Both the position numbers and the translations under genes were made by a program. Under the pieces are notes generated by a model. The model was not told the DNA's origin, searched no databases, and saw only the letters and a program-made list of their open reading frames with translations. Positions 35,427 to 46,100 of a DNA stretch of 64,000 nucleotides are shown here, piece after piece. Source of the DNA: Shewanella electrodiphila (GTDB lineage: Bacteria > Pseudomonadota > Gammaproteobacteria > Enterobacterales > Shewanellaceae). The DNA lies in NCBI RefSeq assembly GCF_023283985.1, contig NZ_JAKIKU010000016.1, positions 1-64,000 on the forward strand. The letters run 5' to 3'. The stretch's first letter is position 1, and each line of letters begins with the position of its first letter.

Positions 35427-36599
35427 TTAGCTTTTGACTTTCAAATATGGTTTTGGCTCACGAATAGCCAATGTAGCTAATAATGCTAACACAGCGCAAA
35501 AAGAAGCAAATAACCAAGTTTGACTAGCACCTGAACCATCACCCCAAATCATACCACTCACCCATATTCCAATCGCGCCGCCTAAACCAAAACTTAAGCT
35601 AGCATAGAGCGCTTGGCCTTTACTGCGATGCGCAATATCAAAATTACGATGAATAAACTGAATTGACGCTGCATGTGTTAAGCCAAAAGTGAATGCGTGA
35701 AGTGCTTGGCTGATGGACAATAGCAAAATATTATCTACGCCATATGCCAATAAGATCCACCTTACAACCGTAAAACCCATACTGACTATCAAGAGTAATT
35801 TAACCCCAAACCGACCCAATAATCTTGGCGCAAGCATGAACATTAAAATTTCAACCACCACGCCAAAAGCAACGAATAAACCTGCTATGCCCTCGGTATA
35901 ACCTGCTTGTTTAAGGTATAAAACAAAAAAGCCATAAAAAGGCCCTACACTCATTTGCAGTAATATCGCTGATATAAGAAACCAAATGATAGAAGGAGAC
36001 AGTGTTAAAGGCGGTCTTGAGCCTACGTCAGCTAAGGACGCTCTATTATTGGGAAGTGCCAAAGCACATAAGAACATGCCGATAAAAAGTACCATCCCAA
36101 TTGAAGGGACAATTTCAGCACCGAACTCACTGATACAAAAACCTGCAATGATGACTAAGCAAATATACCCGACACTTCCCCAGCTACGTATTGCACCATA
36201 TCGATGGGACTCATCCCCTAAACTTTCGAGCGTTATGACCTCAAGCTGAGCCAAAATCGCATTCCAAAAAAAGGTGTATACCATCAAACTGATAGCTAAA
36301 TAAGTGAGGCTGCCATCAAAGAAAAAGCTGACATAGGTAATCGCAGCGGCTGCAGAACCGAATTTAACTAACTCAGAACGCATACCGGTTCTATCGGCAA
36401 CCATAGCCCAAACATTGGGAGCAATAATTCGCGTTCCCATAAGGATTGCCATCAGAAAGCCAATCTCTTGGGCATTAAAACCTCGGTTATCAAAAAACAC
36501 ACCAAGGTACGGAACCATTAAGCCAAGAATTGAAAAAAAGAAAAAGTAACAAGCGCTGAGCCAACGAACGTTAGGCTCAGCTGATGACGCATTAGGCAT
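35427..36599 (-). CDS. MFS transporter (HcaT/LacY-like, MFS_1-like)
   Basis: The protein has 390 residues and about 12 predicted membrane helices. The N-terminal F-F-F-S-I-L-G-L-M-V-P-Y-L motif and W-A-M-V-A-D-R-T-G between helices 2 and 3 are typical of the HcaT-type branch, which carries phenylpropanoids or small metabolites. The ATG follows the aroC stop with no gap (TAAATG), implying coupling. The substrate is unknown; the aromatic-pathway neighbour aroC is suggestive only. Confidence 0.85.
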   Translation of the reverse strand: MPNASSAEPNVRWLSACYFFFFSILGLMVPYLGVFFDNRGFNAQEIGFLMAILMGTRIIAPNVWAMVADRTGMRSELVKFGSAAAAITYVSFFFDGSLTYLAISLMVYTFFWNAILAQLEVITLESLGDESHRYGAIRSWGSVGYICLVIIAGFCISEFGAEIVPSIGMVLFIGMFLCALALPNNRASLADVGSRPPLTLSPSIIWFLISAILLQMSVGPFYGFFVLYLKQAGYTEGIAGLFVAFGVVVEILMFMLAPRLLGRFGVKLLLIVSMGFTVVRWILLAYGVDNILLLSISQALHAFTFGLTHAASIQFIHRNFDIAHRSKGQALYASLSFGLGGAIGIWVSGMIWGDGSGASQTWLFASFCAVLALLATLAIREPKPYLKVKS

Positions 36600-37694
36600 T
36601 TATTTCATACCGATAACGGGAGTTTCAGAAACCACGTCCTGATTTTGTGCGCGATGGCGAAGTAAGTGATCCATTAATACAATTGCAAGCATTGCTTCTG
36701 CAATCGGCACAGCACGGATACCAACACAAGGATCATGACGCCCTTTTGTGACCACATCAGCCGTAGTACCTTGAGCAGTCATGCTTTGACCAGGAACTGA
36801 AATGCTTGAAGTTGGCTTAAGTGCAATATGAGCAACAATAGGTTGACCAGAAGAAATACCACCTAACACACCACCAGCATGGTTTGACTCAAAGCCTGCT
36901 GGAGACATTAAATCACGCCCCTCAGAACCTTTTTGGGTTACCACACCAAAACCATCACCGATTTCAACACCTTTAACAGCATTAATACCCATTAATGCAT
37001 GAGCAATATCAGCATCAAGACGGTCAAATACTGGCTCACCGAGTCCAACAGGTACGCCTGTTGCCGCAACGGTAATTTTAGCCCCGACTGAGTCACCTGA
37101 TTTTTTCAAATCACGCATGTACTCATCCAGTTGCTCTAATTTAGACGCATCAGGAAAGAAAAAAGCATTTTGTTCAACTTCATTTAAATCTACTGATTCT
37201 GCGCAAATAGGACCGAGCTGAGACATGTAACCGTTAATTTCGATACCATGAACTTGCTTTAAGTATTTTTTCGCTACAGCGCCAGCAGCAACACGCATTG
37301 CAGTTTCGCGGGCAGACGAACGTCCACCGCCACGATAATCACGTAAACCGTACTTTTGCTGATAAGTGTAATCAGCGTGGCCCGGACGGAATAAATCTTT
37401 GATATTGGAGTAATCTTGACTGCGCTGATCGGTATTTTCAATCAATAAGCCAATGGAAGTACCTGTGGTTTTATCTTCAAACACACCAGATAAAATACGC
37501 ACCTCATCAGGCTCGCGGCGCGCAGTGGTATAACGTGAGGTACCAGGTCGGCGGCGATCTAAATCGTGTTGCATATCCTCAACGGTAAGTTCAAGACCTG
37601 GTGGGCAACCATCAATAATACAACCTAATGCAACACCATGACTCTCGCCGAACGTCGTCACGACAAAATTTTGACCTATGCTATTTCCCGACAT
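36600..37694 (-). CDS. aroC: Chorismate synthase
   Basis: The protein (364 residues) converts EPSP to chorismate with reduced FMN. G-E-S-H-G-V-A-L-G-C is signature 1, R-P-G-H-A-D-Y-T-Y-Q and Y-R-G-G-G-R-S-S-A-R-E-T signature 2, and G-R-H-D-P-C-V-G-I-R-A-V-P-I-A-E-A-M signature 3. All the conserved His and Arg residues appear present. Length fits E. coli AroC (361). It follows prmB by 43 bp. Confidence 0.97.
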   Translation of the reverse strand: MSGNSIGQNFVVTTFGESHGVALGCIIDGCPPGLELTVEDMQHDLDRRRPGTSRYTTARREPDEVRILSGVFEDKTTGTSIGLLIENTDQRSQDYSNIKDLFRPGHADYTYQQKYGLRDYRGGGRSSARETAMRVAAGAVAKKYLKQVHGIEINGYMSQLGPICAESVDLNEVEQNAFFFPDASKLEQLDEYMRDLKKSGDSVGAKITVAATGVPVGLGEPVFDRLDADIAHALMGINAVKGVEIGDGFGVVTQKGSEGRDLMSPAGFESNHAGGVLGGISSGQPIVAHIALKPTSSISVPGQSMTAQGTTADVVTKGRHDPCVGIRAVPIAEAMLAIVLMDHLLRHRAQNQDVVSETPVIGMK

Positions 37695-37737
37695 GCTATC
37701 TGATTACCTCAACGTAATTTATTTTTTCTAATCGTTA

Positions 37738-38682
37738 TTATTCACTATCTTTATAGATGGCGAAAAGTGATTCATTTTCAACTAGCTGATCATATGTAAG
37801 TACAAACACACCGTCTCCGCCATGTTCAAACTCAACCCAGGTGAATGGCACATCAGGGAATTGCTCATTCAAATGCACCATTGAATTACCGACTTCAACA
37901 ACAAGTAAACCATCTGGTGTCAGATAATCGACAGCATTGGCCAGAATACGCTTAGTTAAATCTAAACCATCACGACCTGATGCTAAACCAATGGCTGGCT
38001 CGTGATGATACTCATCTGGCATATCGCCAATGTCTTCTTCATCTACGTATGGTGGGTTCGATACGATCAAATCGTAATGTGGGCCTTTTTCAATTGCGGA
38101 GAAAATATCCGATTGAATTGGGAACACGCGATCTAATACATTCAGTGATTCGATGTTTATTTGTGCCACTTCTAATGCATCTTCACTAATATCTAATGCA
38201 TCAACTTCAGCATCTTCAAATGCATAAGCACATGCAATGGCGATACAGCCACTACCGGTGCATAAATCCATCACTCGAGTAACAGGCTTGTTATATAACC
38301 AAGGACTGAAACCATTGTTGATCATTTCAGCGATTGGCGAGCGCGGCACTAACACACGTTCATCAACGTAAAACTCTAAATCAGCAAAACGTGCTTTGTT
38401 GGTTAAATATGGAACGGGTAAACGCTCACGAACACGACGAATAATTAGCTCAACAATTTTGTGTTTTTCACTGCTGGTCAAGTTGGAGTTAACCACCTGC
38501 TGACCAATTTCTTCAGGAAGATGTAAAGCATGGAAAACCAAAGAAATAGCTTCGTCCCAAGCATTATCAGTTCCGTGCCCATAATAAATGTTCGCATCAT
38601 TAAAACGGCTTACAGCCCAACGCAACATATCGCCAACGGTTCTTAATTCGGTGACAGCTTCATCTACAAAGATTTTATCCAA
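37738..38682 (-). CDS. prmB: Ribosomal protein L3 N5-glutamine methyltransferase
   Basis: The protein (314 residues) methylates a Gln of ribosomal protein L3. D-L-C-T-G-S-G-C-I-A-I-A is the SAM loop and I-V-S-N-P-P-Y-V-D the NPPY catalytic motif. P-R-S-P-I-A-E-M-I distinguishes PrmB from PrmC. The start is a TTG, supported by AGGAG 7 nt upstream; an overlapping ATG is out of frame. It is divergent from smrB, as in E. coli. Confidence 0.95.
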   Translation of the reverse strand: MDKIFVDEAVTELRTVGDMLRWAVSRFNDANIYYGHGTDNAWDEAISLVFHALHLPEEIGQQVVNSNLTSSEKHKIVELIIRRVRERLPVPYLTNKARFADLEFYVDERVLVPRSPIAEMINNGFSPWLYNKPVTRVMDLCTGSGCIAIACAYAFEDAEVDALDISEDALEVAQINIESLNVLDRVFPIQSDIFSAIEKGPHYDLIVSNPPYVDEEDIGDMPDEYHHEPAIGLASGRDGLDLTKRILANAVDYLTPDGLLVVEVGNSMVHLNEQFPDVPFTWVEFEHGGDGVFVLTYDQLVENESLFAIYKDSE

Positions 38683-38762
38683 AACATAACTCCTGAAAAA
38701 TTGTTCCTGACCATTGTAACTGAAGTCTATTAAGATGACCTAGAATTCAATACAATAGCGCC

Positions 38763-39290
38763 ATGAATAAAGAAAATAATCCTGACTTTGCACTGTTTTC
38801 AGAGCAATTTGGCGGTGTTAAGCCGTTAAATCAAGATAAACATCACTTTAAGCAGTCGGTCAAATCCAAACAACAAGTCGAAGTAAAAGAACAACAGGTT
38901 TACGCTGATAGCTATTTTTCAGATAATTATCATCCGATATTACCTGTTGAAGGCCCTATGCGTTGGCTCAATGAAGGCGTAGAGAAAATTGAATTAAAGC
39001 GTTTGCGCCGCGGAGATTATCAGCCTGATTTGCTACTGGATTTACATGGCATGCGCCAAGCAGAAGCTAAGTTGGAATTGGCTGCATTGCTACAGGCTTG
39101 TGTAAAACAGCACATTTTGTGTTGCTGTGTCATGCACGGTTATGGCTCGGGAATATTAAAACAACAACTACCGATGTGGCTGGCTCAACACCCTAAAGTT
39201 AAAGCGTTTCATCAAGCGCCTAAAGAATGGGGAGCTGATGCTGCATTATTGATTTTGATTGATATTGGCGAGCATGCGCATCGAAGATAA
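38763..39290 (+). CDS. smrB: Ribosome-rescue endonuclease SmrB
   Basis: The 175-residue protein has an N-terminal extension and a C-terminal Smr domain. L-L-D-L-H-G-M-R-Q-A-E-A is near 98, H-G-Y-G-S-G-I-L-K near 128, and A-P-K-E-W-G-A-D-A-A near 158. SmrB cleaves mRNA at collided ribosomes. The D-L-H-G and H-G-x-G-x-G motifs of the active site are intact. Confidence 0.93.
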   Translation: MNKENNPDFALFSEQFGGVKPLNQDKHHFKQSVKSKQQVEVKEQQVYADSYFSDNYHPILPVEGPMRWLNEGVEKIELKRLRRGDYQPDLLLDLHGMRQAEAKLELAALLQACVKQHILCCCVMHGYGSGILKQQLPMWLAQHPKVKAFHQAPKEWGADAALLILIDIGEHAHRR

Positions 39291-39309
39291 GCTGTGATGT
39301 TTATTTACC

Positions 39310-39424
39310 AGAGCTCTTAATTTCGAGCCCTTAATTTAAGAGCTCTACTTTAAGAGCTCTGTATTTATGAGTTCAAAGGTTATGAGCTCTAGACTTATGA
39401 GCTTTAGGGTTATGAATTCAGTAT
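39310..39424. repeat. Degenerate 14-16 bp repeats built on GAGCTC, with an inverted pair
   Basis: Between smrB and sixA, six or so units resembling TTAAGAGCTCT or TTATGAGCTCT follow each other at 14-16 bp spacing. AGAGCTCTTAA (39310-39320) and TTAAGAGCTCT (39336-39346) are exact inverted copies and could fold. The array fills the convergent gap, where a terminator would be expected. Confidence 0.85.
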
Positions 39425-39444
39425 TCAAAACCTAACAATTCGCT

Positions 39445-39936
39445 TTATGCACTCATTTGAGCGGGTGTCTGCATTAAATCAAAATGACCGCCATGCTCAT
39501 TACGCTCAATTGAGGCAATGGCTGACGTTGCAAAAATGGGCGGTTCCATGCCTGCGACTAACTCGCTGACCATGTAGCCAAGAATAGGCATGTGTGCAAT
39601 CACTAACACTTTTTTAGCTTGATAATGTTCGGCATAAGCCAAAATAGCATCGACAGCAATTTGTGGGCTTCCTGATGGTGTAATATCATCTAACACTAAC
39701 CATTTACTTGGTTCAGGTAGATGTTTAGCAACTTCTTGCCAGGTTTGCTGAGCTCGTAAGTAAGGACTAACAATCACTAAGTCTACACTGCTGACTTTTT
39801 CAGTTAACCAATTGGCCATGGCGTTAGATTGAGTGCGCCCTAATTGTGATAGCATTCTTTCTCTATCTGATGGTGCATCAAAACCAGCTTCACCATGTCG
39901 CATCAAAAATAGCTGCATACTTCTATTGCTGCTCAT
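39445..39936 (-). CDS. sixA: Phosphohistidine phosphatase SixA
   Basis: The protein has 163 residues. The histidine-phosphatase motif L-M-R-H-G-E-A-G is near residue 14, and the second catalytic His is in V-I-A-H-M-P-I-L-G-Y near 113. SixA removes phosphate from His-containing phosphotransfer proteins. An ATG six codons downstream (39916-39918) is equally plausible. The gene sits between smrB and the fad genes, as in E. coli. Confidence 0.92.
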   Translation of the reverse strand: MSSNRSMQLFLMRHGEAGFDAPSDRERMLSQLGRTQSNAMANWLTEKVSSVDLVIVSPYLRAQQTWQEVAKHLPEPSKWLVLDDITPSGSPQIAVDAILAYAEHYQAKKVLVIAHMPILGYMVSELVAGMEPPIFATSAIASIERNEHGGHFDLMQTPAQMSA

Positions 39937-40110
39937 TATCGCTACTCATTATTATTGTGTTTGTTTTCCAATTGTAGCCTTAAATATCGCATCTACAAAG
40001 TAACAATGAAGTAAATTTAATTAGTCTTTAGTCGATATTTTCATTAGATATTTGCTAAAAGCCGCCAACGAGATCAATATATAACAAGCCTTCTTATCTG
40101 GAGCATTATC

Positions 40111-42924
40111 TTGACCATAAAACCAGACACAGCACAAAACAAACTAAATAGCATAGTCACCAGCCCAAATGATCATCGCCAATACCGACATATTGTGCTT
40201 GATAACGCATTAAGGGTATTACTCGTTGAGGATAAAGCAGCGACTCAAGCTGCTGCATCGATGACAGTCTCTGTTGGTCATTTTGATGATCCGATATCAC
40301 GTCCTGGTATGGCTCACTTTTTAGAGCACATGCTGTTTTTAGGCACAGATAAGTTTCCGGATTCTGGCGAGTACCATCAGTTTATTAATCAACATGGTGG
40401 TTCAAATAATGCTTGGACAGGCACCGAGCAAACAAACTTTTTTTACAGTATCGATGCTGACCACTTTGAAGAGTCATTAGATAGATTCAGTCAATTTTTT
40501 ATCGCACCCAAATTCGATTTAGAACTAGTAGACAGAGAAAGACACGCCATTGACTCTGAATATAGTTTAAAGCTTAAAGATGATATTCGACGGGTATATC
40601 AAGTTCAAAAAGAGTCCGTTAACCCCGGCCATCCTTTTAGTAAGTTTTCTGTGGGCAACCTGCAAACCCTTGCAGGAAATGAAGCTGAAGTGAGACAAGA
40701 GTTATTAGACTTTTACCAATCGAAATACAGTGCAAATATTATGACGCTCTGCTTGGTATCCCCCTTGTCACTGGATGCGCAGGCTGAATATGCGGAACAT
40801 TTTTTCAGTACAATTAACAATCGAAATGTTAAAGCAAGCTATCCTGATACTCCCTATCTCGATGACAATGCAAAGTTAAAACATATCAACATCGCCCCCG
40901 TTAAAGATCAAAAAAGATTAAATATCAGTTTTGAGCTCCCTTGCATTGAACCCTTTTATCAACGTAAACCACTGACGTTTATTAGTCATTTACTCGGCAA
41001 TGAAAGCCCTGGCAGTTTACTTTCTTATTTAAAAGAGCAAGGCTTGGCAAACAACCTATCAGCGGGTGGTGGTGTCAATGGTTATAACTTCAAAGATTAC
41101 AGCATCAGTATTCAGCTTACTGAGAAAGGATTACAGCAAATAGACTCCATAATTGAGTGCACTTTCGAGTACATTCAATTAATTCGTACTTCAGGAATAG
41201 AGTCTTGGCGTTATGATGAAAGAGCGAGCCTTTTGTCTACCGCGTTTAAATACCAAGAACAAATTAAAATCCTTGATTTAGCCAGCCATCTCAGTATCAA
41301 CATGCAACACTATGAGGTTGAAGATATTGTATTTGGTGATTACCGCATGGATGGATTAGATGCAGATGAAGCACTCGCTCTTTTAGCTATGTTCGTACCA
41401 AGCAATATGCGTACTCAGCTTGTTTCAAGAGAAGTCAGTACTAACCAGCAAGCTAAATGGTATTTCACACCTTATTCAATTGAGGAAATACCTGAAACCA
41501 AAATTGCTCTCTGGCAACAAGCCGAACCAAGAAAAGAGTTATCACTGCCGACTAAAAATCCTTTCATCGTCAGCGATCCACAATCACGTATTGAATCGAG
41601 TAAGAGTGATGTACCTGTAGTTGTAGCTGAAGATGAAGGTTATCGAATTTGGCATCGTAAAGATGATGAGTTTAATGTTCCTAAAGGTCATTTATATCTT
41701 TCGTTAGACTCTGAAAATGCAAGCCCTACCCCTAAGCATGCCGCGTTAACCCGTTTGTATGTTGAAATGGTTTTAGATTATTTAACTGAGTCAACCTATC
41801 AAGCTGAAGTAGCAGGACTTAATTACAATATATATCCTCATCAAGGTGGCATTACCTTACATTTAACTGGGTTTACCGGTAATCAAGAAACTTTGTTGGC
41901 CTTGGTCATAGATAAAGCTAGAGAAAGAAACTTTACCCAAGACCGTTTTAAACTCATCAAAAAACAATTACTCAGAAGCTGGACTAATGTTGCACAAGCA
42001 AAACCTATCGCTCAATTATTCTCCAGCTTAACGGTTACCTTGCAAAAACGTTCATATGAACCCGCTAAGATGGCAGAAATGCTTGAAGATGTCACCTTAG
42101 ATGAACTACATGACCATGTAAGCGCATTTTACGAGAAAATCTATGTCGAAGGATTGGTTTATGGAGATTGGCTAGTCAGTGAAACGCAGCAGCTTGCAAA
42201 ACGTTTGAAACTCGTGCTTTCACTGGTAACAAAACCCAGTTCAGAATCAAGCCGAGAACTGATTAACCTTACCGATAGAGGCACGTTAATGCGTGAACTC
42301 TCAGTCGAACATCAAGATAGCGCCATTATTGTTTACTACCAATCAAATGAAACTACCGCTCATAATATTGGTTTATTTAGTTTGCTAAACCACACAATGT
42401 CGTCTACTTTTTTCCATGAGCTTAGGACAGAAAAACAGCTTGGTTACATGGTAGGAACAGGATATCTGCCACTCAATCGCCATCCAGGGATGATATTCTA
42501 CATACAATCTCCAACCACCGGACCTCGCAAGTTACTCGAAGCTATCGATGAGTTCATTGCAGACTTTAATTACGCTGTTATGCAAATAACCAAAGAGCAA
42601 TGGGAAGCCACTAAGCTTGGATTAATAAATCAAATTTTAGAGAAAGATGCCAATCTTAAGAGTCGAAGCCAGCGTTACTGGGTCTGTCTTGGCAATAGAG
42701 ATTACGACTTCAAACAGCGTGAAAGAGTCGTTGAAGAAATTAAGCAATTTACCCGTGCAGATTTGATTAAGTTTATTGTTAGTAATATGCGTAGTAAACA
42801 CAGTGACAGATTAGTGATGTTTAATGCTGGTGAGCAGCATAATCAGTTAGAGCCAATGCCAACAGCACAGGTCATTACCGATTTAAAAGGCTTTAAACAT
42901 AACGCTGATAAATTTGAGTTCTAG
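40111..42924 (+). CDS. Insulinase-family (M16) zinc protease, pitrilysin-like
   Basis: This 937-residue protease has the inverted zinc motif H-F-L-E-H near residue 69 and the downstream Glu helix in E-R-H-A-I-D-S-E-Y-S. A repeated inactive C-terminal half contains the R-T-E-K-Q-L-G-Y-M-V segment used by insulysins to bind substrate. No signal peptide is visible, unlike E. coli PtrA, so a cytoplasmic location is likely. Start is a TTG with TGGAG upstream. M16 enzymes degrade small peptides inside a closed chamber. Confidence 0.9.
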   Translation: MTIKPDTAQNKLNSIVTSPNDHRQYRHIVLDNALRVLLVEDKAATQAAASMTVSVGHFDDPISRPGMAHFLEHMLFLGTDKFPDSGEYHQFINQHGGSNNAWTGTEQTNFFYSIDADHFEESLDRFSQFFIAPKFDLELVDRERHAIDSEYSLKLKDDIRRVYQVQKESVNPGHPFSKFSVGNLQTLAGNEAEVRQELLDFYQSKYSANIMTLCLVSPLSLDAQAEYAEHFFSTINNRNVKASYPDTPYLDDNAKLKHINIAPVKDQKRLNISFELPCIEPFYQRKPLTFISHLLGNESPGSLLSYLKEQGLANNLSAGGGVNGYNFKDYSISIQLTEKGLQQIDSIIECTFEYIQLIRTSGIESWRYDERASLLSTAFKYQEQIKILDLASHLSINMQHYEVEDIVFGDYRMDGLDADEALALLAMFVPSNMRTQLVSREVSTNQQAKWYFTPYSIEEIPETKIALWQQAEPRKELSLPTKNPFIVSDPQSRIESSKSDVPVVVAEDEGYRIWHRKDDEFNVPKGHLYLSLDSENASPTPKHAALTRLYVEMVLDYLTESTYQAEVAGLNYNIYPHQGGITLHLTGFTGNQETLLALVIDKARERNFTQDRFKLIKKQLLRSWTNVAQAKPIAQLFSSLTVTLQKRSYEPAKMAEMLEDVTLDELHDHVSAFYEKIYVEGLVYGDWLVSETQQLAKRLKLVLSLVTKPSSESSRELINLTDRGTLMRELSVEHQDSAIIVYYQSNETTAHNIGLFSLLNHTMSSTFFHELRTEKQLGYMVGTGYLPLNRHPGMIFYIQSPTTGPRKLLEAIDEFIADFNYAVMQITKEQWEATKLGLINQILEKDANLKSRSQRYWVCLGNRDYDFKQRERVVEEIKQFTRADLIKFIVSNMRSKHSDRLVMFNAGEQHNQLEPMPTAQVITDLKGFKHNADKFEF

Positions 42925-43196
42925 AAAAACAGCCTAGCGTTTATAAACTTTTACAAGTTTTATAAAAACACCAACGGAAATGAATTTGCAGAACAAAAAT
43001 CTAATTAGACATCAAAATACAGTGTTTTAAAGATGTTTTTCAATCAAACAAATACATTGGCTGTACAAAATAAGCACAAGTGTTCGAGTGAGATTTTTTT
43101 TATTCTTACCAATTTTTGACAAACTATTAACTTTCTGAAAAAGTGGAGTATTACATTGAATAAATCTCGTTTACAGAAGATAAAAGTATAATTTTT

Positions 43197-46100
43197 ATGC
43201 AAATGATAAGTCGGTTGGTAATTTGTACATTTCTCCTAGCCCATGCTTTAACGGGGCTCGCTTTTGCTGATTCTGGTACTAATTATGATCTCACTCTTAA
43301 TACCGAAATTTATAATACCGAAGATGGCTTATCACAAGTCACAGTTACTAGCATTATTGAAGACAAAGATGGCTTTGTCTGGTTGGGAACTGTAAACGGG
43401 TTAAATCGTTTTGATGGAACAAATTTTAAACACTTTTTTGCTGAAGATGGCAGCTCAAACTTACCAAGCTCTTTCATTAAAACTTTAATTGTAGACAACC
43501 AAAACAGGATAATTGTTGGTACTGATTTAGGTTTAGCAATGTACGATGATGAATCCGAATCATTTACAACAATAGAAATTGATAATAAGCCTTTGTCAGA
43601 AGCCATTTGGTCAATAGCACCTCTTTCTAAGGGGATAGCTATAGGTTTAAATAATAAAATTTTAATATTAAGTGATAACCTTACTAGAGTATTATGGGAG
43701 TTTAATAGTGAGGTTTTACAAGAGGTCAAAAAGGTCATTGAAGTAGGTAACAGCCTCTTTATTCGAAATTATAATGGTATTGTTTTTAAGTTGGAAGATA
43801 ATAAGCTATCAACGGTTGCTTACAAATCTAATGACATTGGAATCATTTCAAATAAATTATTTATATCTACTAATGATGGTTTGTACAGTATAAAAAATAA
43901 TACCAAAGAAAAAGTGTCAGATATTGTTATGACCTACCTTGAACCATCAAGAAGCGGTGATGAGTTAACTTCAATAATAGACTCTGACATTGTAAGGATA
44001 GATAGTACTAACAGAATAAAGAAAATAGGGTTTATCGAACAAGATGCATCAAGAAAACGTCCTTATATAAAAGAAACTAAATCTGCCATATTTATAACCG
44101 ATGTCAATTTAGGTGTCATTAAAATAGATAGAAATCGAAATCTTATAAAAAACTCAAAAATTATTAAAGAAAACATTTGGGCTATTACACAAACAGATGA
44201 AAATATATTTTTAGCAACAGACTCTTTGGATGTTAGAGTTTTAGATAAATCGCTAAAATATTTATACTCAGTAACGATTGAAAACGCATCAGGCCCAAAA
44301 TCTATAAAAGTTTTAAACAACCAACTCTATACAGGAAATATTACAGGTTTAACTAAAACAGACCTTTCGACTTTAGAGACTGTTCAAATATTAAATAGAC
44401 ATATTAGCAACGTAAAAATAAGTGAGAGTAAAGATAAAATATATGCTTCGACTATCAATGGCAAAGTATTTGTTATAAAAAACTCTAAAGTTATCAACAC
44501 ACTGACTACTGGTGAACGATATCCAATATTCGATTTAATTGAAAAAAACAATGAACTTTGGATAGCATCTCAAGGTGGGTTATTCAAAATTAAAGATGGT
44601 AATACAGAGAAAATATTCTCTGAAAGCATGGTTACCACATTAAAATTTGATGAAAACGAACTCTACTTTGGTACAAGAAACTCTTTATTAAAGCTGAATA
44701 TCAAAACTAACGAGTTAAAAGAAATATTTAGACATAACAAACTAATATATTCGATAGAGATTTTCGATAACTTTTTAGTTTCAGCCTCAGCGATGGAACT
44801 AAATATAACGAATAAAACCAGCTTTAAAAATTTAAAATTAACAAATAGAAACGGTTCTCAAAGCGATTACAACTCTTTAGCTTCATTACATATTGGAGAT
44901 TATTCTTTATTTGGAGGCACTAAAGGAATTAGCATTGTAAACCCGAATGAAATATATAATGATATTTTAATGTCAGGAAGCACTAATGCAGCTTTGATTG
45001 ATTTCTCATTATTTAATGTTTCAGAAAAAATTGGTGGAAAAATCTTAAACAAACCAATAAACAAACAGAGAAATATCACCTTAAAATACTCTGACTACCC
45101 TTTTACCTTCACGTTTGTTACTCCAGGACAACCTCTAGAAGAGTTTGACTTTTATTACCAAATGGAAGGATTAAATGATAGTTGGTTGCCCTCGCAAAAT
45201 ATAAACTCAGCAACATACACTAACCTTTCAGCTGGAATTTATAACTTCCATGTTTATGCTATTAATAAACTTTCAGGAAAACAAAGTGAGACCAAGTCTA
45301 TTCAAATAACGGTCACCCCTCCTTGGTATTACTCTTTTGAAGCAAAACTTTCCTATACATTACTATGCTTTATTGTACTGTTTATTATAACTAAAATAAT
45401 TCTTCGCCGTCGTCAAATACAAAAACAAATCGCACTAAGCGAAGAAAGATTAAAGCTATCTCTTTGGGGGAGTGGCGATGAAATGTGGGATTGGGATATC
45501 GAAACGGGAGAGATATACCGCTCTAATATCTGGGGAACTTTAGAATTCCCTCAAGATGGTCAACGTTCAGGTAAGCCTGGCGAAGAAAGTAATATTCATC
45601 CATTAGATCAAAACCGAGTTAAAACAGCGCTTAATGACCACTTTAAAGGCCTTACAGATCATTTTGAAGTTGCTTATCGTGTCAAAAGTCGTGAAAACCT
45701 TTGGATGTGGATTTTAGATAGAGCAAAAATAGTAGAAAGAGATCAGAAAGAAAACCCTGTTCGAATGACAGGAACAATAAAAAACATTAATAATTTAAAA
45801 CAAACTGAAGAACAATTACGTTTGTTTGAGCGCGCCATTGAAAATATCTCAGAGGGTATGTTTATCCTCGATGAAAAATATCGTTTTGTTGAAGTCAATG
45901 ATGCCTGTTGTGAACTTACAAACCAATCACGCGAAGAGTTTATTGGTCAACTATTCAGCTTTAGCCGCTACCCTGAATCATATTCAAATCAAATCCATGC
46001 TTCACTGTCACAACAAGGTTGTTGGAGTAATGAACTAGAAGCAAATAAAGGTGATGGTAGTCATTTCCTGATGGAACTCACTGTTGATGCAATATACAAC

